From a virus: a stretch of DNA of 47,185 bases. A program made the translations under genes and the position numbers. Below are positions 37,446 through 45,464 of this stretch, in pieces (position 1 is the stretch's first letter; the number at the start of each line of letters is the position of its first letter). A model generated the notes under the pieces. That model did no database searches and was not told the origin of the DNA. It was given only the letters and a program-made list of their open reading frames with translations. The stretch covers positions 1 to 47,185 of IMG/VR virus record IMGVR_UViG_3300034631_000063, one strand, 5' to 3'.

Positions 37446-38233
37446 TGTCAAAATGGCACGCACTCAAGGGCGCCGATTTCGCGGCCGGTCGCGACGGGGT
37501 CGAGCAGACATTCTGGCCACGTACCGCGGTGGCGGCGGTACCGCGGCAGATGGCGGACGCGCTGTCCGACCCGCGGGGCGAGGATCTCGCCCCCGGCGCC
37601 TGGTCGGTTCTGCCGAAGGGCGCAGCCTGGGGCACGCCCGACGGGGCGTCTCTCGACGGCAACAGCACGCTGGCGCGGTTCTGGCGGGCGCTGATGGACG
37701 GCTTCGCGCCGCTCTATGCCGATCTCTGGCGCGTCACGATGGATTCAACCACCGTCTCGCTGGTCGGCTCACTGGCCGACTGGGAGGCGGAGTACGGGCT
37801 GCCGGAAGCCTGCGTGCGCATCTTCCAGTCCGACGAGGCCCGTTATCTCTGGCTTCGCCAGAAGGTGACGTCCACGGGGACGATCACGCCCGGCGACTTC
37901 CTCAACCTCGCGGCGCTGCTCGGCCATTCGGTGGTGATCGAGGAGCCGGTGACCTGCGAGGCCGGCAGCTTCGAGTGCGGCGGGCCGGACGAGACGGGGC
38001 CTCCGGAAGAGGACTGGAGCGTCGTCTTCTGGGTGCTCGGCGCGGGTGAGTACGGCTTCGAGGCGGGTGTCGGCGAAGCGGGATACACGCCGCTCTACGA
38101 TTTCGACCAGGCCGACAGCGTCGAGTGCTTGTTCGTGAGGATCCTGCCCGCCGTCTACCGGCCGATCTTCGACTATTCCGCCCTCACAACCTTCTCCGGA
38201 TGGCCGTCGATCTGGCCCTCCGCCTGGGAGTAG
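37445..38233 (+). CDS. Mu gp48-like baseplate / tail protein (DUF2313)
   Basis: 262 residues from ATG at 37445 (1 bp overlap with gp47 stop). It contains DGVEQTFWPRTAVAAVPRQM, LLPKGAAWGTP-like WSVLPKGAAWGTPDG, FWRALMDGFAPLYADLWRV, WEAEYGLPEAC, QKVTSTGTITPGDFLNLAALLGHSVVIEEP, and VECLFVRILPAVYRPIFDYS. This is the DUF2313/gp48 family that completes the wedge and attaches tail fibres. An internal Cys pair (VTCEAGSFECGG) is unusual but not clearly functional. Confidence 0.9.
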   Translation: MSKWHALKGADFAAGRDGVEQTFWPRTAVAAVPRQMADALSDPRGEDLAPGAWSVLPKGAAWGTPDGASLDGNSTLARFWRALMDGFAPLYADLWRVTMDSTTVSLVGSLADWEAEYGLPEACVRIFQSDEARYLWLRQKVTSTGTITPGDFLNLAALLGHSVVIEEPVTCEAGSFECGGPDETGPPEEDWSVVFWVLGAGEYGFEAGVGEAGYTPLYDFDQADSVECLFVRILPAVYRPIFDYSALTTFSGWPSIWPSAWE

Positions 38234-38236
38234 ACC

Positions 38237-39064
38237 ATGGACAGACAGCTTCCCCTCGATCCCTACACGCTCACCGAGGTCGCCGAGCCGTGGCGCAACC
38301 GCGCCGCCGGCGTGAAGGGCCATGCCGTCAAGCACGAGGCCTTCACGCAGGCGATGGAGGAGATCGTCCACGTCATCGAGGAGGCGGGGCTCGATCCGTC
38401 CCCCGAGGATCTTACGCAACTGTGGCAGGCTCTGCAGAAGATCACCACGCAGGAAGTGGGCTCCCGCATCCGCCTCGCCTATGGCTCGCCCGGGGCGCAG
38501 AGTTGGACCGTTCCCGCCGACATCACGCGCGTCTTCGTGACGCTCTGGGGCGGCGGGGCTGGCGGCGGCGGTGCAGATGGGCTGCAGTCTGCCGGCGCTG
38601 GAGGCGGGCCTGGCGGATACGCATCCGGATGGCAGGACGTTACGCCCGGCCAGGTGGTCAACTTCGCTGTCGGAGCGGGGGGCGCTGGCGGCTCGGCAGG
38701 CTCCGGCAATGGCTCGGGCGGTGGCACGACGAGCTTTCTCGGCCTTTCCGCAACTGGCGGCAGCGGCGGCGGCGCCGGCGTAGGCGGCATTCAGGGGACG
38801 TCGGCGACGTCCGGCTCCGGCTCCGGGGGATCGCTGAACCTTTCCCTCTCCAACAGCGGCATCGGCTTTCACACCGTCAACGGGGTCGGCGACGTGATCA
38901 CGGTCGGCGGCTTCGGCGGGGCCTCCTACGGCGGGTCTTTCTCTGGACCGAACGTCTCGACGGGGGGGCTGAACGGCTCCTTCTCCGGCGGCGGCGGATC
39001 CGGAGCCAGCGCCAACGCCGCGGGCGGCACCGGCGGCGCCGGCCTTGTTCTCATCGAATACTGA
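38237..39064 (+). CDS. Glycine-rich tail fibre / adhesin-like protein
   Basis: 275 residues. The N-terminal 85 residues are baseplate-attachment-like (LPLDPYTLTEVAEPWRNRAAGVKGHAVKHEAFTQAMEEI). From about residue 90 comes a glycine-rich domain (SWTVPADITRVFVTLWGGGAGGG ... GAGGGPGGYASG ... GGSGASANAAGGTGGAG), ending VLIEY. Such Gly-rich domains form polyglycine-II sandwiches used by phages for receptor binding. The domain starts 'wtvPagvtrv-vt-wGgGgGG', a common phage tail-fibre signature. It is likely a short receptor-binding fibre acting together with the tailspike. Confidence 0.85.
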   Translation: MDRQLPLDPYTLTEVAEPWRNRAAGVKGHAVKHEAFTQAMEEIVHVIEEAGLDPSPEDLTQLWQALQKITTQEVGSRIRLAYGSPGAQSWTVPADITRVFVTLWGGGAGGGGADGLQSAGAGGGPGGYASGWQDVTPGQVVNFAVGAGGAGGSAGSGNGSGGGTTSFLGLSATGGSGGGAGVGGIQGTSATSGSGSGGSLNLSLSNSGIGFHTVNGVGDVITVGGFGGASYGGSFSGPNVSTGGLNGSFSGGGGSGASANAAGGTGGAGLVLIEY

Positions 39065-39074
39065 GGAATTCACC

Positions 39075-39440
39075 ATGCTCGTCGGACGCATCGTCGACAA
39101 CGCCGTGATCGAGACCGCCGTGCTGCCGGACGGATCCAGCATCACCGACTTCTATCCGGAGCGGCTGGGGTTCGAGGAACTTCCGGCCGGCACGAAGGCT
39201 GGAATGATCCGCAACGGCAGCGGCTTCAAAGCCGCGCCACCGCCGTCAGGCCCCTCCTGGGACGCGATCCGCATGCAGCGCGATCAGCGACTGCGGCAGA
39301 GCGACTGGACGATGCTGCCGGACGCGCCGCTTTCGGAAGTGCAGCGATCGGCATGGGCCACCTATCGGACGGCGCTCCGAGATGTGCCGCAGGAGAACAG
39401 CGATCCCGCGGGCATCGTCTGGCCTGACGCGCCGGCCTGA
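39075..39440 (+). CDS. Tail fibre assembly / phage_tail_APC-like protein
   Basis: 121 residues from ATG at 39075 with GAGGA upstream. The N-terminal half is beta (MLVGRIVDNAVIETAVLPDG). The C-terminal half carries WDAIRMQRDQRLRQSDWTMLPDAPLSEVQRSAWATYRTALRDVPQ, the signature 'r--RD-lL--sDWt-lpDap-s---k--w--YRqaLRdip' of the tail-fibre chaperone family. It probably helps fold or attach the neighbouring fibre proteins. Confidence 0.85.
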   Translation: MLVGRIVDNAVIETAVLPDGSSITDFYPERLGFEELPAGTKAGMIRNGSGFKAAPPPSGPSWDAIRMQRDQRLRQSDWTMLPDAPLSEVQRSAWATYRTALRDVPQENSDPAGIVWPDAPA

Positions 39441-39465
39441 CTCCAACCATCCTCGACCATCCACC

Positions 39466-39490
39466 AGCCGCCCATCCGAGGCGGCTTTTT
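39466..39490 (+). terminator. Intrinsic terminator between chaperone and tailspike
   Basis: 7 bp stem AGCCGCC / GGCGGCT, loop CATCCGA, then TTTT. It lies just before the tailspike start. Similar terminators directly before genes occur at 43395 and 43633. Confidence 0.75.
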
Positions 39491-39508
39491 CGTGTCCGGA
39501 GCTGACCC

Positions 39509-41488
39509 TTGATTGACGATCGCACGCCCAATCTCGACCTGCCGCTGCCGAACGTGGCGAATAATCCTCGGAACGAGGATGTCGGCCGCCTGCGGGAGGC
39601 GCTCACGACGATCGACGCTGAGGTCTCGGGGCGGCTTGTTCGCGTCGACACGCGAGAAGCACTGGCGGAACTGCACCCCTCCGCCGCATCCGCCTACCTC
39701 AAGGAAAACGGCAGGGCCGGACAGTTCGCCTTCGTCTCCGGCGACCTTTCCGCGCTCGTCACGTCCGATCCGCTGCATGGCATCTATATCGCGCCCGACA
39801 GCGACCCCTCTGGTGCTTCTGGCGCGTGGGTTCGTCAGCGGGACGGCTTGTCCGTCAACCCGATGTGGTTCGGCGCGAACATGGACGACGAGGCTGACGA
39901 TTTCGCGGCAACGCAGGCCGCCATCGACATGATCCCCGACCTCGACGGGTACGGCTTCATAATCCCGAACGGGGTTCTGCGCACGTCGCAGAAGCTCGTG
40001 TGGGACAAGAAGCGCGCGACGTTCAACTGCCTCGGGCGCATCAGCCCGCACGGGGAGCATGATGACTTCCTGATCGAGTTCCGCTTCGACAATGGCCCCG
40101 TCATCAACAACAATGTCGGGTTTCGACCGAACATCGAGCGGCTGGAACTGGACTGCGAGTGGCAGAGCCGGGGCGTGAAAATCTTCAATCCCTACCTCTG
40201 CCTGTTTCCCGAAATCTACGTTGCCCGGTCTTACGGTACGGCGCTGGAGATCGACGGCGGTTTCGAGTGCAGCTTCCTCTCCACCATTCTCACGCTCGGC
40301 CAGAACCGCAACGAGGCGTGGTTTGAGGCCGGCGGATTCGGAAGCTGGACAGCCGGGCAGGCGTATTCTGTCGGCGATCGCGTGCGTGTCGGCTATTCCG
40401 ACTGGAGCGCCGGTACCACGTACGCGTCCGGAGATTGCGTCAGCTACGGGGGTAAGCCCTATCGCTCGATCATCGATGCGAACACGGGGAATGATCCCAC
40501 GGACATGGCCAACGCCGGCAAGTGGGTGCGAGGGAACTACGAGTATTACCAGTGCCTAGTCAACAATACGGACAAGAACCCCCACGCCGGTTTCACGGTC
40601 AATAACGAAACGCCGGGAAACCGTTATTGGCGAATGATCCCGTGGCACGATCCGCTGCTCAAGATCGACAACTCGACGCCGACGACCCTCGTCGACAACA
40701 TGTATTTCTTCGGCCTGATGATCCGCGACAGCGACAACAAGACCTTCATCTGGGCCGACAGCAATGCCAACGAGAAGATCACGATCAATCTGAAGTTCAT
40801 TGGCTGCCAGATCCATGGCATGACGACGGGCATGCAGGCGGAGATCGCGGGGCAGAACGGCGGGACGCCCATCCTGCTCGATGACATGGAAGACAGCACC
40901 GTCTGCTATTTCGGGCGCGTCGCGCGGTCCTACTTCACCGACACGCATCTTCGCGCCGTCATCAATGACAAGGGCACGGTGCTCCAGCTCGGAGCCAAAG
41001 ACCCGAACAAAATCTGCTTCGCCATCGGCGCGAAGGATCTGGAGCTGAGCGGCGAGGGGGCGCGTCAGGTCGGCATCAACGTCATGCCTTCTGTTTTTGC
41101 AGACGAGTTCTATCTCGGGAGCATCATCAACTATATGGCTGGGACCGGCGCCCTCCTCGCAGCCGACCCAGGCCAGCGCCTCAATGGTCGGATGCCGTTT
41201 CGTCAGCGATTTGCAGACGGCTCAAGCGTTCGTCCTGGCCTCGCATTCTCTAGCGATCCGTCGATGGGGTTCACCTACGTCGCCCCCGGTGTCGCGGAGT
41301 TCTACGCGCAAGGTGTGAAGGTCGCGCGGTTCGGCGTTTCGGGTGGCGAAGCGTATGTCGAACTGCCAGCGAAGGTGAAGTTGGGGCCGCTGCCCAGTGC
41401 GGGCAACGATGTTGACGCAGGGTCCGCCGGAGTTGAGGTAGGTTATCTCTACCGGAACTCCTCGGCGCTTCTCCAGCGGCAGACCTAA
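39509..41488 (+). CDS. Tailspike protein with carbohydrate-binding-like modules
   Basis: 659 residues from a TTG start with GGAG eight bases upstream. The N-terminus (MIDDRTPNLDLPLPNVANNP ... REALTTIDAEV) is the virion anchor. A spike-type pectate-lyase-like region follows (WFGANMDDEADDFAATQAAIDMIPD, a common tailspike start). Residues about 280-370 contain SWTAGQAYSVGDRVRVG and TYASGDCVSYGGKPYRSIIDANTG, two CBM5/12-like motifs, then YYQCLVNNTDKNP and GNRYWRMIPWHD. It probably binds or cleaves a host surface glycan. It ends against a convergent glycosyltransferase gene (4 bp overlap), which may alter that receptor. Confidence 0.8.
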   Translation: MIDDRTPNLDLPLPNVANNPRNEDVGRLREALTTIDAEVSGRLVRVDTREALAELHPSAASAYLKENGRAGQFAFVSGDLSALVTSDPLHGIYIAPDSDPSGASGAWVRQRDGLSVNPMWFGANMDDEADDFAATQAAIDMIPDLDGYGFIIPNGVLRTSQKLVWDKKRATFNCLGRISPHGEHDDFLIEFRFDNGPVINNNVGFRPNIERLELDCEWQSRGVKIFNPYLCLFPEIYVARSYGTALEIDGGFECSFLSTILTLGQNRNEAWFEAGGFGSWTAGQAYSVGDRVRVGYSDWSAGTTYASGDCVSYGGKPYRSIIDANTGNDPTDMANAGKWVRGNYEYYQCLVNNTDKNPHAGFTVNNETPGNRYWRMIPWHDPLLKIDNSTPTTLVDNMYFFGLMIRDSDNKTFIWADSNANEKITINLKFIGCQIHGMTTGMQAEIAGQNGGTPILLDDMEDSTVCYFGRVARSYFTDTHLRAVINDKGTVLQLGAKDPNKICFAIGAKDLELSGEGARQVGINVMPSVFADEFYLGSIINYMAGTGALLAADPGQRLNGRMPFRQRFADGSSVRPGLAFSSDPSMGFTYVAPGVAEFYAQGVKVARFGVSGGEAYVELPAKVKLGPLPSAGNDVDAGSAGVEVGYLYRNSSALLQRQT

Positions 41489-43038
41489 CCGTCCACCGGA
41501 TGCTGTAAAAACAGCCTCTGCATGGCGTTCATGCGGGGGACATTCGTCTGTATCTCGTCGATATAGACGTGCGGCGCGGGCGGAGGTGCGGGCGCAGGCG
41601 GGGGCGGAGCGACGGACTCACGGCGCCGCCTGGTATGGTGGGCGGTGAAGGCTCTCGTCGCGACAGCAGAGAACAGCAGGAAGCCCTCAAGATTGAGCGT
41701 CGGTCGCCGCTGGACCAATGACAAGGCCTTCTCGGAGAAGGGAACCCATAGGCTTTCGTTGTAGCGGGCGAACTTCTCCAGAATGCGTTTGCGCTTCGGC
41801 TTCACTCGGTCGCTGCGGAGCAAGGCGACACGGCTGACAAGTGCGGTTCTCACCACGAAGGGGAAGGCGCTCGAACCATTGTTCAGGACAATACGGGTGG
41901 CCTCCAGAAATCTCTGGGGTGAGTGGATGCGGCTGAGCAGGGCAAGCCCGTACCGAGTGAACCCAGGATGCCCTGAGCCGTAGTTGTGGCCGATGACGTT
42001 GGCGCCGTGCTGCACATAGTCGTAGAGCGGCCGGTCGACATAGCCGATGCCGCCTTCGGCCATGGCTATTACCGCCATCCAGTGGTCGTGATAGGCGTCG
42101 CCTATCCTCATCGGGAGCGGCAGGATCTTGTCGAGAAGGGACGTGCGAAAGAGGCTGGCGGCGCCGGTCACGGTGTTCGCAACAAGCAGGGCCTGGAGAT
42201 TGCGGTAGTTGTTCCGGCGGTTGTGCCAAAAGGTGTCCGCGAGGACGGTGCCTTCGCCGTCTGTCAGCCGGCAGTCACTATAGACGAGCTGGGTGCTGTC
42301 ATCGAAGGCCGACAGCAGCGCCTCGATCTTGTCATCATCCCACCGGTCGTCCTGATCGCATAGGGCAACGAAATCAGCGTCCAGCGGCACGAGCGACATG
42401 GCGCGCTCGAAGTTCCGGTAGAAGTTCAAGCGCTGGTCATTAGGCAGGAGGACGAAGCGCGGGTCGTCACCGATCACCTCCTGCATGTCCTGAAAGGCCG
42501 CGGCGGGCGACTGGTCGTCGGTGATGATGCAGAACCAGTTCCTGTGCGTCTGCAAACGCAGGCTTTCGATCTGGCGGCGGAACAGCGCGGCGGGCGGGTT
42601 GTACGTCGCCATGCAGATCGCGACTTTTGGCCCGTCATCCGGCCACTGCACTGTCAGGGGCTCTCTGGCGGAGGGCTCCATCCAGATAGAGCCGAGCGTT
42701 CTTTCCGAACGTCTCCCGTCAACGGAGATGGCCGTGAACGTCACCGTCGCACTGAACGCCTCCTTGATGGACTCCACCGGGACCATCGCGAAGAAGCCGC
42801 TGAGGAGACTGTTTCCCTCGCGGTCTCTCTCGGAGAACTGATCGTGGAAGACGTCGTGACGCACGATCGAGTGGTTCGGGACCGGGTATGTCTTTCCGCC
42901 CACCGTCACCGACAGGGACGCCAGACGGGAGAATGGGCTGTAGGCCCATCCCTTTAGGAGCAAGACGTTTCCGGCGCCGACGACAAAGCGTTCCGGCAAC
43001 GGTTCATCGAGATAGCAGGGCAGCAGAGCGTTGGTCAT
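41485..43038 (-). CDS. Family 2 glycosyltransferase, probable lysogenic-conversion gene
   Basis: 517 residues from ATG at 43036-43038; a TTG at 43068 is an alternative. Residues 1-120 form a beta-sandwich-like region (LLLKGWAYSPFSRLASLSVTVGG). The GT-A domain has VAICMATYNPP, CIITDDQSP, FVALCDQDDRWDDDKIEALL (DxD-type metal site), and VTGAASLFRTSLLDKILP. A Pro-rich linker and short end close it. GT2 enzymes move sugars from nucleotide sugars to surface polysaccharide. Strand opposite to all late genes and position beside the tailspike suggest a moron that changes the receptor after lysogeny. Confidence 0.85.
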   Translation of the reverse strand: MTNALLPCYLDEPLPERFVVGAGNVLLLKGWAYSPFSRLASLSVTVGGKTYPVPNHSIVRHDVFHDQFSERDREGNSLLSGFFAMVPVESIKEAFSATVTFTAISVDGRRSERTLGSIWMEPSAREPLTVQWPDDGPKVAICMATYNPPAALFRRQIESLRLQTHRNWFCIITDDQSPAAAFQDMQEVIGDDPRFVLLPNDQRLNFYRNFERAMSLVPLDADFVALCDQDDRWDDDKIEALLSAFDDSTQLVYSDCRLTDGEGTVLADTFWHNRRNNYRNLQALLVANTVTGAASLFRTSLLDKILPLPMRIGDAYHDHWMAVIAMAEGGIGYVDRPLYDYVQHGANVIGHNYGSGHPGFTRYGLALLSRIHSPQRFLEATRIVLNNGSSAFPFVVRTALVSRVALLRSDRVKPKRKRILEKFARYNESLWVPFSEKALSLVQRRPTLNLEGFLLFSAVATRAFTAHHTRRRRESVAPPPPAPAPPPAPHVYIDEIQTNVPRMNAMQRLFLQHPVDG

Positions 43039-43100
43039 TCCTGACCTATGCGGCGGCTCCGCTTTCAATGCAAGACATCACCCGGCGCCGGGCCAGAGGA

Positions 43101-43307
43101 TCAGTCCTCAATACAGTAGTGCGTGGGCTCGCAGCCGAGCGGCGATTCACCGTAAAGCGGTCCCGCCCACGTCACCCACTTGCCGTCCTTCTTCCACGCT
43201 TCTCGCGGACCTTCCATCCGGGACTTGTTCCAGACGAGAATTCGATCGTCGAAGCTTTCGGCTTTGGGGGCCTCGGCAATCGGCCACGTTTTGTATCTCG
43301 GTTGCAT
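43101..43307 (-). CDS. Small DUF551-like protein upstream of the glycosyltransferase
   Basis: 68 residues from ATG at 43305-43307 with GAGGAT six bases upstream. The sequence MQPRYKTWPIAEAPKAESFD, then RILVWNKSRMEGPREAWKKDGKWVTWAGPLYGESPLGCEPTHYC, has the 'W-pi-eAP-----iLvw--------a-----w' order of small DUF551-type phage proteins. Together with the glycosyltransferase 62 bp downstream it forms a two-gene opposite-strand cassette. Function unknown. Confidence 0.65.
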   Translation of the reverse strand: MQPRYKTWPIAEAPKAESFDDRILVWNKSRMEGPREAWKKDGKWVTWAGPLYGESPLGCEPTHYCIED

Positions 43308-43394
43308 CCACGATCCTCTGCTGGTGCGGCTGATATCGGCCTGCTCATGGTGAAGGTCGCATAGCCCATTCGGGCGATCAACGCTTTCCCTCAT

Positions 43395-43423
43395 GCCCGT
43401 CCGGTTCGCCGCGGCGGGCTTTT
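43395..43423 (+). terminator. Intrinsic terminator before the 46-aa late gene
   Basis: GCCCG (43395-43399) pairs with CGGGC (43415-43419) around an inner GC-rich arm, followed by TTTT. It would stop rightward transcripts that have run antisense through the glycosyltransferase. It closely resembles the unit at 43633-43665. Confidence 0.6.
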
Positions 43424-43438
43424 CTATGGAGACCTACC

Positions 43439-43579
43439 ATGCCCCTGAACCAGGAAGAGACTGTTGCGCTGCTGCAGGCGCTCAAGTCGCTGGCGGACGC
43501 GCTCGAGCGCCAGATCCAGAACCCGACGCCGCCGGAAACGCCGTCCATGTGGGGCGCGACCTGGCAGACGGTCTGGTAG
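43439..43579 (+). CDS. Small late phage protein (46 aa)
   Basis: ATG at 43439 with GGAG upstream. The product starts MPLNQEETVALLQALKSLAD and ends SMWGATWQTVW. It has one amphipathic helix (about 5-29) and a Trp-rich end. Position between the conversion cassette and lysis genes, terminators on both sides. Not recognised. Confidence 0.5.
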   Translation: MPLNQEETVALLQALKSLADALERQIQNPTPPETPSMWGATWQTVW

Positions 43580-43605
43580 GCCGCTCGCACTCTGACATCC
43601 GATCC

Positions 43606-43628
43606 GGCGCCCACGAGGTGCCTTTTTT
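43606..43628 (+). terminator. Intrinsic terminator after the 46-aa gene
   Basis: GGCGCC / GGTGCC stem (one G-T pair), loop CACGA, then TTTTTT. It lies 27 bp after the stop of the 46-aa gene. Confidence 0.75.
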
Positions 43629-43632
43629 CTTG

Positions 43633-43665
43633 AGCCCGTCTCGGTCCTGCCGCGGCGGGCTTTTT
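43633..43665 (+). terminator. Second terminator directly before the endolysin
   Basis: AGCCCG (43633-43638) pairs with CGGGCT (43656-43661), then TTTT. With the preceding hairpin it makes a tandem terminator 23 bp before the endolysin ATG. The T-rich end and the bases around it are shared with the terminators at 39466 and 43395. Confidence 0.65.
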
Positions 43666-43687
43666 CGTGACCGCAACGGAGACTGTC

Positions 43688-44389
43688 ATGTCGACACAGA
43701 TCGTCCAGTCCGTTCAGACCCGCCTCCAGGAGCTCGGGTACTACGCCGGCAAGATCGACGGCGATGCCGGGCCGAACACCGAAGCGGCGCTCGCCGACTT
43801 CAAGGCCGCGCATGGATTCGTCGCCCGGCCGTACCCTGTGATCCAGACCCTGCACATGCTCTTCGACGAAGACGCGAGGGCGAAGGCCAGGCCGATCGTC
43901 AAAGGCGAGCCGGCGTGGATGGTCGAGGCGCGGTCGGTGACGGGGCTGCACGAGGTCAAGGACTATGCCGAGCTCGCCGCCTGGCTGCGCTCCGACGGCC
44001 CGACGCTCGGCGATCCGCGCAAGCTGCCGTGGTGCGGCGACTTCGTGCAGACGGCGATCAAGCTGACGCTGCCGAATGAGGCCATCCCAGAGAACCCGTA
44101 CCTCGCCCGCAACTGGCTCAAGTTCGGTGTCGAGACCAAGCCCCGCCTCGGCGCGGTGATGGTCTTTTGGCGCGGCTCACGGAACGGCATCTCCGGCCAC
44201 GTCGCCTTCTATGTCGGCGAGGACGCGGGCACCTAACACGTCCTCGGCGGCAACCAATCCAACCAGATCAGCGTGACGCGGATGGCGAAGGATCGCTTCC
44301 TCGGCGCCCGCTGGCCGAAGACGGACAGCACCGCCACTGGATCGGTTGCCAAGGCGGCGACCGGCGCCATCAGCCAGAACGAGGCATGA
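43688..44389 (+). pseudogene. Endolysin (TIGR02594-type) interrupted by an in-frame TAA
   Basis: ATG at 43688. Residues 1-60 are a peptidoglycan-binding domain (VQTRLQELGYYAGKIDGDAG, NTEAALADFKAAHGF). Then a NlpC/CHAP-like peptidase: WCGDFVQTAIKLTLP with the likely catalytic Cys and RNGISGHVAFYVGEDA with the catalytic His. Codon 183 is TAA (44234-44236), where homologues read on into HVLGGNQSN. After it the same frame continues HVLGGNQSNQISVTRMAKDR and ARWPKT to TGA at 44387-44389, overlapping the holin ATG. The truncated 182-residue protein lacks the strand with the expected third catalytic residue. It would otherwise degrade the cell wall at lysis. Confidence 0.8.
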
Positions 44390-44751
44390 CCATGGAAAAC
44401 GCTCTCGACATCACGCTCGCCGTCGTCCTGCCGCTGCTGGCGACGGTCCTGACCACGATCGCGATTCCGGCCGCCGTGGCCTGGCTCCAGGCGAACAAGG
44501 TTATCAAGAGCGCAGAGCAGGCGAAGATCCTGCAGTCGGCTCTGGAGAATGCGGCGCTGACCGCGCTTGCGCGTGCCGGCGGGGCGAAAACCGCATTGGG
44601 CGGCGCGAAGACGGTGCCGCTCGATGCGGCCATCGCCTACATGCGCACCTCGGTCCCGGACACGCTCGACAAGCTCCACCTCGACGACGGCACGATCCGC
44701 GACCTGGTTCTCCCGCATGTGCAGAAGCAGATCGAGGCGGTGCGGCGATGA
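44386..44751 (+). CDS. Holin-like protein (LLH superfamily type)
   Basis: 121 residues from ATG at 44386. The N-terminal transmembrane segment is ITLAVVLPLLATVLTTIAIPAAVAWL, followed by a charged helix (KVIKSAEQAKILQSALENAALTALARAGG) and VPDTLDKLHLDDGTIRDLVLPHVQKQIEA. The order of one membrane span and a long cytoplasmic part fits the phi-LLH/6_1 holin type. It times lysis by opening the inner membrane. The start overlaps the endolysin frame's final TGA, so it relied on translational coupling to the now interrupted lysin. Confidence 0.75.
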   Translation: MTMENALDITLAVVLPLLATVLTTIAIPAAVAWLQANKVIKSAEQAKILQSALENAALTALARAGGAKTALGGAKTVPLDAAIAYMRTSVPDTLDKLHLDDGTIRDLVLPHVQKQIEAVRR

Positions 44752-45005
44752 ATCGCCCCTGGCGCCTCGCTGCTCTGGCCGTGGCAGCCTTCCTGGCTGG
44801 GCTGGCCGTCATCTGGCTGTCTTCGGACGCCCGAGCCAGGCAAACGCCTCCTGAGCCTCCCAAGCGGCTATCTGACGCCGTCTGCCCGCCGGCTCCGCGC
44901 CTGGTCCGGGTGGGGCGCGATGGTGGGCTCGAGGTGCAGCTTCTCGGCCGCGACGGCTGCGTCGTCGGATGGGCGCCTTGGCGGCCGATGGTGAGGAGCC
45001 GATAG
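44748..45005 (+). CDS. Small membrane-anchored lysis-region protein
   Basis: 85 residues. The N-terminal hydrophobic segment LAALAVAAFLAGLAVIWL is followed by a periplasmic part with two Cys (Cys46 and Cys70 in VCPPAPRL and GRDGCVVGW). This resembles signal-anchored accessory lysis proteins; an i-spanin-like role is possible but the part is short for that. It overlaps the holin stop by 4 bp. Confidence 0.55.
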   Translation: MNRPWRLAALAVAAFLAGLAVIWLSSDARARQTPPEPPKRLSDAVCPPAPRLVRVGRDGGLEVQLLGRDGCVVGWAPWRPMVRSR

Positions 45006-45009
45006 AGCG

Positions 45010-45462
45010 ATGACGCTACTTCGCATCTATCGCGGCGTCGCCGACCACTTCCCGATCCGGGTCACCGAGTGGATCATGCTCTGGCCGCCGCTCGGCCTTG
45101 CGGCGGTGCTGCAGCTCATGCCGGACATGTTCGAGGTCTCGCCGTCATATGCCTATCTGGCGCGTTGGGCGAGCGAGGCCGGGTGGGCGTGGATATTCAT
45201 CGGCTGCAGCCTGATGCGCCTGGCCGCGCTGGTCATCAACGGCACCTTTGCCGGCTTCGCGTTCTCGCCGCATATTCGCGCCGCGGCCTCAGTGGTCGGG
45301 GTCGGTATCTGGTCGCAGGTCAGCCTCGGCTTCCTGATGGCAGCGCTCTACAGCGGTGGGGCCCTCTCCGGCGTCGTCGGCTGGTCGACGATGGTGCTGC
45401 TCGAAATCGTCAACGTCTACCGCTCCTGGTCGGACGTCGGAAAGAACATGGCGAGGCGGTGA
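45010..45462 (+). CDS. Phage integral membrane protein
   Basis: 150 residues with about four hydrophobic spans (ITEWIMLWPPLGLAAVLQLM-like 20-36, WAWIFIGCSLMRLAALVING, AAASVVGVGIWSQVSLGFLMAAL, GVVGWSTMVLLEIVNVY). Found in lysis regions of rhizobial phages; its function is unknown, and it may assist the holin. Spacing to the previous gene is 4 bp. Confidence 0.65.
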   Translation: MTLLRIYRGVADHFPIRVTEWIMLWPPLGLAAVLQLMPDMFEVSPSYAYLARWASEAGWAWIFIGCSLMRLAALVINGTFAGFAFSPHIRAAASVVGVGIWSQVSLGFLMAALYSGGALSGVVGWSTMVLLEIVNVYRSWSDVGKNMARR

Positions 45463-45464
45463 GA

